Source of the DNA: Astrothelium macrocarpum
Taxonomy: Eukaryota > Ascomycota > Dothideomycetes > Trypetheliales > Trypetheliaceae
DNA length: 64,000 bases
Reading direction: 5' to 3'
Assembly (NCBI GenBank): GCA_021030915.1
Contig: JAGEMR010000008.1
Location: 372,501-436,500 of the forward strand
This document shows positions 56,663-64,000 of this stretch, piece by piece. Under the pieces are notes generated by a model that was not told the DNA's origin, did not search any database, and saw nothing but the letters and a program-made list of their open reading frames with translations. The translations under genes were made by a program, and so were the position numbers. Numbering within the stretch: the stretch's first letter is position 1; each line of letters opens with the position of its first letter.

Positions 56663-59600
56663 TCACAAATCAATCAAATCCCCCTCCACAAAATCCGGCG
56701 GACTCTTCCGAAACACCACCCGCCCCTTCGCATCCAATGCCGTGCCATCATTACTGACACCTAGATAATCGGACAGCGCCCTCGTGCGCCTAATCTCATC
56801 ATCAGAGATCCCCAGCGCATCTCTCGGTAGCCAGATAATCGGCCGCCGTGCCCGCAGCGCCTGATGTGTGAACGCCTGGCGCACCAGCGCATCGCGCTCT
56901 TCGGGGGTCATGTCTTCGAGCGTGTCGTGGTAGCCTGAGTAGAGGAGATCGCCGACGGGGTTTTGGGCTTCCTGGTCGAGGGCGTGGCCGTCGAGGGCGG
57001 GGGTTGCTTGTGGTGGGGGAGGCGAGGCTTGTGGGGCAGTGGCGGATGCAGGTGTGTGTGCGAGCGCAGACTTGGGTTGTGGGGGTAAGGCGCCAGCGCC
57101 GGGGCGGTGTAGGGTGGTTTGGCTGCCATGGGTGGAGTGGCTGTGGGAACGAGGCGCGGGGGAACGACCGCGGGAACGATCACGGCTTTGAGAGCGGTCC
57201 GCCCAGGAGGAGTGGTGGTGCTGTTGTCGAAGGTGGTCGGGTACAGTTGTCTTCTCGCCAAAGTTGCTGGGAGTATGGAGGACGTTGTGGTGTTTGCGAA
57301 ATTCTTCTTCTTCTGCCTTCTCAACTTGGTGGTCTTCTTTGGCTTCGCGCTCCTCGCGGTGACGAAGGGCGTCTTCTATATCCTCCTCTTCTTCCTGCGC
57401 GCCATCAACGAGACGGGTACGTGCTTCGTGTGCCTTGGCGAATTCTTCGTCACGGCGGACCGCATCGTCTTCTAGGGTGATGGGCATGTACTCAAACATT
57501 GGCGCGAATGCTTGGTTGAGCAAAATTTGGTACAATGCAGTCCCAACCATGACCACAATCATAATCACAGCCTGGGGCACGCAGGCGAGTTTACCATTTG
57601 CGTCTTTTCGAATGAAGAAAAGTCCAATCATGCAAAGGTCCATGACATAAAGCCCGGTAAATAACTGATTAATGGCTTTGGGGAACAGCAGACCACCAGT
57701 ATCATTGCGGTATTGATAGACAAGCAACGCGTTGTAACGGTGTGCAATCCAGAAAAGACTAAATGTTATGAGGTTGAAGATCATGATGATAGGAGAAATA
57801 ATCGAGTATATCAAGCCGATACAGGCAAAATTTGTGTAAACTGGGAACAGAGTTCCGCCTTGGTTGTATGGCAATGTGACCTGCCGATGAAACTTTTGTC
57901 GAGCCGTGCTGTCATTGATGGGAGCCATGATAAACCAAAAAAACAATTGGAGCAATTGCACGAGTTGTCCAGCACTGATTGACAGAGCCTGAAGGATTAG
58001 ATATGAAAAGAAGAAATTTGACGCTCCCGGAAGGTACTGCGCGAGTAATTGCGTCACTTGGGTCGGATTCTTAGTCAATTGGCTGAGGACGCCGAAAATG
58101 CCGGAAGAGAGTGAGACAACAAGAAAAACTTGGATAAAGAGGAAGAAGAAGTAATACACTTGTATACTTAATTCAACCGAAGCGCCAGTCGGCATCCCTT
58201 GAAAATTTGCAATCAAGCGAATTATGAGTGGAACCAGGAGAAGGCAAAGACCTAGCAGAAGCTGAGGAAGAACACCAGTTATTCCTGCGACTACTTTCGG
58301 GGGTAGCTTCGCTATCCAAGCCAGCCAAGAGTATTTTTGAAGGGTGGGTATCTGGGAGAGGGCCGAGGAAAATGTGACGGGAATCAGATACAAAAAAGTC
58401 AACCCTACAATGGACACAAAAACGAGGAATGTGCGAGAGTATCGCTCCCACCATTTGACAGAAAGGTTGTTCCACAAAACGTCTTGAGGCGAGATTTCTA
58501 CCATTCTCGGGGACATGTTTTTCGGGACGTGATGACTGAGAGATTGACAAGCCATGTGTGCTGCTGCTTGGTGGTTGAACTGAATAAAAGCCGAATTCAT
58601 GAGTGGGTATTTTTCTGGCTCGGACTGGTCTTTTTCGATTTCCGCATTTAGACGGGCAAGCTCTCTTCGACAATAATAAATGGTATCAACTTTCTTTCCA
58701 ATCAGAGGCAAAGAAAACATCCAAGACGCGACAGGCAGTCGCATTGTTGGACGATCGTTTTCCTTGACATATTTTCTCCAAATCGGCTCGCCAAGCTTAC
58801 TTTCGTCGAAACTTTCGTTATAAGCATTCGGATACTCAGTGTCCTGATTTGGACCATGTTCACGCCCAAGAGCTTGAGCAAATTTACTCTTCGACACCGC
58901 TTGATTATTTGGACTACTGGGATCGTTTGTCACTGGCCGTGCATCACTACTAAATGGCTCATCGGAAATCCTTTCATGCGGTTGGGGACTTGGTGGGTTG
59001 AGAGAATCATCTGGTTTCCATGGTAATACACGGGCAACTTTTGATTTCTGGGACTTGATCGGTGAAGTCGGTGCTGCAGGTAGAGCGTGTGCTGGACGAT
59101 TACCCAATTGGCTAGGGGGTATTATTGATAGATCAACACTTGCACTAGCTTTTCTCCGCCCTGTCAATCCTGTGCTGGTCACGTCAGGGTTTGGATTTTG
59201 TGCGCCGGCTCTGGTATCTGATTCATCGACTTGGTTTTGGGTAGTAGTCACCAATTTTTTGGAGGGCAACTGCTCATCATCGTCGACAGCAAATGTCTCT
59301 TCTGATATGACAGGGGAGTCATATGTGGCTGCCAATCCTCCAGCATTTGCAGCATCAACACGTTCGTTAACCTCCCTACGAACAGTGCCAATGCCTCTAC
59401 CCAGCGTTTGAGGTAGCTGAATAGCGCCAGCACCGATTGCTCCAAGTCCTTCTTTGACCTTTGGGATGGGCAGGGCATGTTTAGGCTTTTCCTGATTTTC
59501 CATATTTGCCATTTCATGGGCTCCTTCCGTAGCGCCCTCGGATCGAGCAATCTGTTCTGCCTGATAATCTGCTGCCTCATTATCCCTTTTTTTCTCTGAT

Positions 59601-60535
59601 TTCGACTTTCGGCCATCTTTTGCAACGTGCTTTTTGTGCGCCTTGACTGCCTTTCGAATCAAATCTGTTTCGGCGGATTCAAGCTGGCGGGCAAGTTTGT
59701 CCCTTCGCGTCACCTTCTCTTGAAGCTCATCATAATTTCGATTGACCCAAATATTACGAATACCACCAGGGAATACGTCATAAAGACCGTCAAGGGCTTC
59801 GAAACTGAGCCATTTTCGTGGGATATTTGTCACTAAAACAGTAGTCGCCGAGGCACGTAATCGATGTTCGGGTGAGGTGAGATAGGCTTGACGCATGCGA
59901 ATGTAAGAGCGAAGTTCCTGTTGGAAAACGTAGCAGACCCAGACGACGACACAAACAGCGAGTACTAAATGAGCCCACAACCGAGCCTGGTTATTTTGCG
60001 CCACATTTCCCATGGCGAAAGAATCCAAACCTCGCTCGCCTGCCCCTCCAGTCTTGTTGATCGGGAGAAGGATGGGTAAAATAACCAGGGCCATGGGTAA
60101 AAAGATCTTGAGGAGCATGCGGAGGAATCGCAAGAACATGTAGGCGTCAAGACCGCACCTTTGAACGAATTGAGCATTGGAAACGGTAAAGACGGTGACC
60201 AGCCAGCCAAACGGGCCTCTTGGTGGTACGGGCATTCGTTCACGTTTAGGAACCAGATAAGTCTTGGGTTCACTATTCACAGATAAAGTTAGTCAAAGCG
60301 AATCTCTGCACCAGCATGCGAAGGGAGCATACTAGAGCCGTGTAAAGCGTAGCCTCAGAACTAGGAACACCATGAACTGGACGCCAAATATAATCAAACC
60401 AGTGACAATGGATGTTAACAGCGCGCCCACTGTCTGGCCATTGGTATTCTGGGCCAAGCTAGTCGTTCCATTGAATATGCTGTTGTCTCTCCTCACCAAG
60501 GCTGGCGGATGCTTTAGCTTAAACGCAATGTCCAT
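56663..60535 (-). CDS. CSC1/OSCA/TMEM63-type stress-gated cation channel (PHM7/RSN1 family)
   Basis: Large polytopic membrane protein of 1270 residues in two exons (60535-60333, 60272-56663). Exon 1 encodes the first transmembrane helix (VGALLTSIVTGLIIFGVQF), exon 2 the late-exocytosis N-domain (PFGWLVTVFTVSNAQFVQRC), the cytosolic PHM7 domain (STAFIQF-like MNSAFIQFNHQAAAHMAC), and the seven-helix DUF221 core from about residue 640 (LVFVSIVGLTFLYLIPVTF ... FFFSYLILQALS, FACIGLIYSIISPIIMIFNL). The C-terminal PHM7_ext block ends in DFVEGDLIDL. Homologues are hyperosmolarity-gated calcium-permeable channels. Between N- and core domains is an unusually long polar insert (over 300 residues) rich in Lys/Glu and Ser/Pro. 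The C-terminal cytosolic tail has an acidic coiled region and a His/Ser/Pro-rich part. Confidence 0.9.
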
Positions 60536-62014
60536 GGCGGTAGTCAGAAATTGCGACGATCAATTGGACATGGACATAGCAAGGTCGTATATTCCCTATC
60601 TATGGTGGTGCGGTGATAGGAGTGGTAGAGAGTATAGGGGTGATATGGTCGGATTGAATGTCAAGAAGGTTCCAGTAGAGTCAAAGTCTGTCCAGCAGAC
60701 GAACAGGCATTGTCTGCAGTCACCAGAGGGCTTTGGGTAAGGACAGGGTCGAGTATCATAGGTTGAGGCTCTGAAGAAATCGAGTGGTGCTGGCTCTTTC
60801 CTGAATCCTGATCTTGACACGTGCAGGGGCCAGCTTGCCCATAAACAAGCGCCGCCATGACGTTGCTGGCCTCCCTAAAATTACCGTACTTCATCAAACA
60901 CGCATCTCGCATACAGAAAATTCTCATCGTGATTTTCTGTCAGTCATGGACAGTGACTTTGTAAGGTCCAAAAGTTTGAGGGAACAGGAAAATCACGCAA
61001 CAGTCATCATCAGCCGTGATAGTCTTGCATAATTGCGGGTACACTTCTCTGTACGGAACGCTACCCTCGGGACGAAGGATCCTCTAACTCTCAAATAACA
61101 TTCTGGAACAGTATTTCTTTTCTCTCTTTTCAGAGACGATCTGGAACACCATATCTTTTCTCTATTAGCAAGTTTACTAATTGACCACTCCGTAAGCTTG
61201 GCGCCACAGGACACTCTCCGATCCATGGCCAGATCCATGGCTTTGAGATTTGCACACGTGTAGCATCCTCCCTGCGCAGATCAGCCGAACTCAATCTCCG
61301 AAATCCGTCGCGCGCCCAATTTCCTGCCAACGCGTGAGGGCTACTCAAACAACTATACGTTTTGCAAATCAACTCCACACTGACATCTGCTAATATCGAG
61401 GTGCGTTTGCTGTGAATAGCACCCTTCATCTTCACCTGATGGATATATCCTTCCCGATCATGCGGCTATTGGGAGGAAAAGCCGAGAGCAAGTTCCTTCA
61501 AAGATTCTCCCACAACTATATATAGACTCTCGATGATTCGCTGACCGCCGGATTGGGTCCTTCTTCCGTCGTTGTGGCTACCGTGCGCCTTGCCCAGGTG
61601 GTTACACCCGATCAACACCACCGCAATATTCTTGGCCACTTTACTACATGATTGCCTCTTCTTAGTTTTTGGCCTCCGGATGCGGCACATCGCATATAGG
61701 CTAGATCTGAGACTGTCCACAGCACAGTATCAAAATGCGCCCATCATTTCAGCCCATCATCTCTTTCCAATGAGCAGTAAGTAAGACGATGGCGCAGCCC
61801 ATCTTGGAGGAAGGCTGAAATTGTTGTTGTGCGAGATGAAAATCCTTCCATCTCAAACTTGGCCAGCCCTGTGGCCACCAACTTCTTCTCTTCCCTATAT
61901 TGTCTCTGTCTCTTTCTTGTGCCTCCGTGATTACGTTCTGCTCCTCTTCATACACTCTCAGATTATTCAATTACATCCTATAATCTTTAATCCCATAATT
62001 TTTCAACTTTCTTA
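60536..62014. promoter_or_regulatory. Divergent intergenic region between CSC1-like and Cys-rich membrane protein genes
   Basis: About 1.5 kb between two start codons. A TATA-like CTATATATAG lies at 61516-61525, about 490 nt before the plus-strand ATG, and a CT-rich tract occupies 61885-61950, as in many fungal 5' leaders. No protein motif was found in the short open frames. Confidence 0.4.
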
Positions 62015-63080
62015 ATGTCTATTCTCAGTGCCCGACAGGCTTTCGGACCGTCATGTCCCAGCGGCGGTACATGGTATGCATGCGACTCTGCTTCTAGATT
62101 CGTAGGGTGCTGTCGTAGCGACCCCTGCGAGGACGGATGCCCTGATGGAAATTTAGAACCTGCCAGCTTCAATCCTTCATATTACGGCAACTTTTCAGAT
62201 CAGCAATGCTCAAGCGGAAAATGGTATACTTGCGCCACGATCAGCCCACCCTTTCTTGGATGCTGCACTTCGAATCCCTGCCAACCTACGTCCTGTCCTG
62301 CCGGAAATTTAACAGCCGGCTTCTTGTCAAATGATCCCGCGGTTGCCGCTGAATTCTTGGGCTCATCGTCAGCACCCACTTCAAAGCAAATTCCAGTCGG
62401 CGCAATTGTCGGAGGCGTGATTGCTGGCATAGCTGTTGTCATTAGTGTGATTGCTTTCTGGGTCTACCGCCGTAGGCGATCTCGCAGAACCAGATTGCCA
62501 GCAGAACAATACATTGCGCCGGCTTACATCCCAAAGTCCTCTGCCGCTGAAATGCCTACTGAAGCATTTGTGAAATGTGTGTCTCCAACTCATTACTGTG
62601 ACGAAAGTATTGATTTGTCCAACGGCACTAACTTTCTTCATAGTTTCATCACCACCTCCCAGATATTCCAGGATACCGGATTCGGCTCAAGACTCCATTG
62701 AATTGGCTGGAACTCCGACTCACAGAAGCAATATTTCAGAACTCTCGGCCATCATTGCGCCTGTAGAGTTGGATGCCGGTGAGGGATCTGTCTCTGATCA
62801 AAGCCGACGCTGGACTCAGGGCACTGTCTCGAATGAAGCTACACAGCCTAATGGTCTAGGCATCAGGGACTTACCCAACTCTGCTCGCTTCTCATCACAA
62901 TCTGGAGTCTCAGAAGTATCCTCTGAGAATGATTCGCCGAATCTTCAGGCGGAAACGGGTTCAGTGTCTGAAATTAGTCAACATTCTTCTCCGAATCAGA
63001 CCACGTCGCCACTTATTCATCAAAGCGAACGGAAACCAATTTCAATTTCTTCAAAGTCGCCACTGTCGCAACAGTATTAA
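62015..63080 (+). CDS. Cysteine-rich single-pass membrane protein with two tandem Cys repeats
   Basis: Unnamed protein of 332 residues in two exons (62015-62576, 62644-63080; intron with branch CTAAC and acceptor ATAG). Residues 1-110 hold two copies of a cysteine module: CPSGGTWYACDSASRFVGCC..DPC..GCPDGNL and CSSGKWYTCATISPPFLGCC..NPC..SCPAGNL (fragments shown). A transmembrane helix follows (VGAIVGGVIAGIAVVISVIA), then a basic stop-transfer run (YRRRRSRRTR), then a Ser-rich cytosolic tail of about 160 residues. This is the layout of a surface sensor or receptor with the Cys modules outside. No signal peptide precedes the first repeat, so topology would depend on the internal helix, or a 5' exon is missing. 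Function unknown. Confidence 0.75.
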
Positions 63081-64000
63081 GATCAGAAACAGACTAAACC
63101 TCGGCATGGAAGCCAAGATACATCAGGAACCCTTTTCGAGCAATATTTCACCACTGGACGACTTCATGGATATCACGTCTCATTTTACAAACCTCAGAAA
63201 CTCTTTAATCTTTGCTCAATCCTGCCAGAGCATGCCTTGAAAGCCTTGCTTTTGTTTGCGCGTTCAATATTGCTTGATAATGCTGGACATTGGATTGTGA
63301 TTAAAAAGTTTGGCTGATCTTCGAAGCTGCGGCTGAATCTTTGGTCAAGTCCAAGTTTACTGCAATCTACTACAAATGGTACAATTCTGGCAGGTGCGTC
63401 ATCGAGTCAGTCAGCACTCAAACACACCCGTCTCACCGATGACAGAGCCATTCAATACGATCCTCTCCACGGCCTTCCAGTAAGGCTGCAGACCTGACAC
63501 GTGTCTTCCAGAACGTTGAGAATCATATCGACAACTTAAAGCATCTGGTTGGATGGAAGAGCATACACGACAATTTCTATGGCCATAGTGACGTTGCAGA
63601 ACGATTGGCACTCGGCGAAGCTGATGTAGTGTCTGCTTCCTGAGGGCCTGCGTGACGCAAAGCAGGCGGCACACTGCCGATTCACAAGATGCGATGACCA
63701 TCACTATGTAGGGAATGGCAGTCAAAAGAGGATTACGGGAGACCGTTATGATGCGGGGCACGTGACCATTCGGCTCAGCCGATGAACAAGCCCAAGAATT
63801 GTGTGGTTGGTATGTGTAGCATAGTCGATCTGTGAGAAAGAAAACTCATACAATGTCTGTTGGTCGCGTCAGTCTCGATATTGGTGCCGATCGCCAACGA
63901 GATGCTCATGAAGTGAACGTCTTCCACGTCTGCAGAATTGCCGTGACACATTGTATCACACCGAAGACGGTGGTGAGGATCAAGACAACTACTGCAATCC
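63081..64000. other. Right-edge region, no confident gene
   Basis: A minus-strand frame at 63411-63761 (116 codons) has several Cys but no motif known to me. At the extreme right, minus strand 64000-63906, 30 codons read as a hydrophobic segment (VLILTTVFGVIQCVTAIL) before a stop, which might be the C-terminal membrane helix of a gene that continues beyond the window. The evidence is weak. Confidence 0.35.

Overview
The window is nuclear DNA from a filamentous ascomycete (Pezizomycotina). Genes are split by many short introns (about 44-125 nt) with GT..AG ends and CTAAC/CTGAC-like branch points. The recognisable proteins are typical of this group: PAS kinase, Stb3, Crh-type GH16, CSC1/PHM7 channel, NRAMP, TBC Rab-GAP, topoisomerase III, type II NADH dehydrogenase. 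The class cannot be fixed from sequence alone. No bacterial-type operons, rRNA or CRISPR were seen.

The left part, about 1-28 kb, is gene-poor and repeat-rich. It holds a type II haloacid dehalogenase with a frame break and stop that one unusual intron could remove (3.46-4.41 kb), a small APH-like phosphotransferase (9.8-10.6), a yeast-type zinc alcohol dehydrogenase with a 12-nt micro-exon (13.1-14.5), a short-chain dehydrogenase carrying a repeat element in an intron (15.7-17.2), a secreted alpha/beta hydrolase (21.0-22.4), and a tail-to-tail pair of BTB/POZ genes, one with an in-frame stop and the other with a frameshift (23.2-25.1). Between them lie hairpins, terminal-inverted-repeat elements, minisatellites and long stretches with no recognisable gene.

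The right part, about 28-63 kb, is gene-dense and looks like conserved core genome: NRAMP metal transporter (+) converging on a type II NADH dehydrogenase (-); PAS kinase (-); an aftiphilin/synergin-like protein with WxxF motifs (-) divergent from a TBC-domain Rab-GAP (+); Stb3-like transcription factor (-); topoisomerase III (-) divergent from a DUF1295 membrane protein (+); amidase (-); a Crh-like GH16 protein with a PAN/apple-like tail (-); CSC1/OSCA-type channel (-) divergent from a cysteine-rich single-pass membrane protein (+).

Most genes are unlinked housekeeping or accessory functions rather than one pathway. The left third could be described as a redox/detoxification set (dehalogenase, ADH, SDR, hydrolase), but it shows no secondary-metabolite backbone gene. 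The most notable features are the contrast between the two compartments, the damaged or intron-rescued genes in the repeat-rich part, a dispersed inverted-repeat element family, and two unusual surface-protein architectures on the right.
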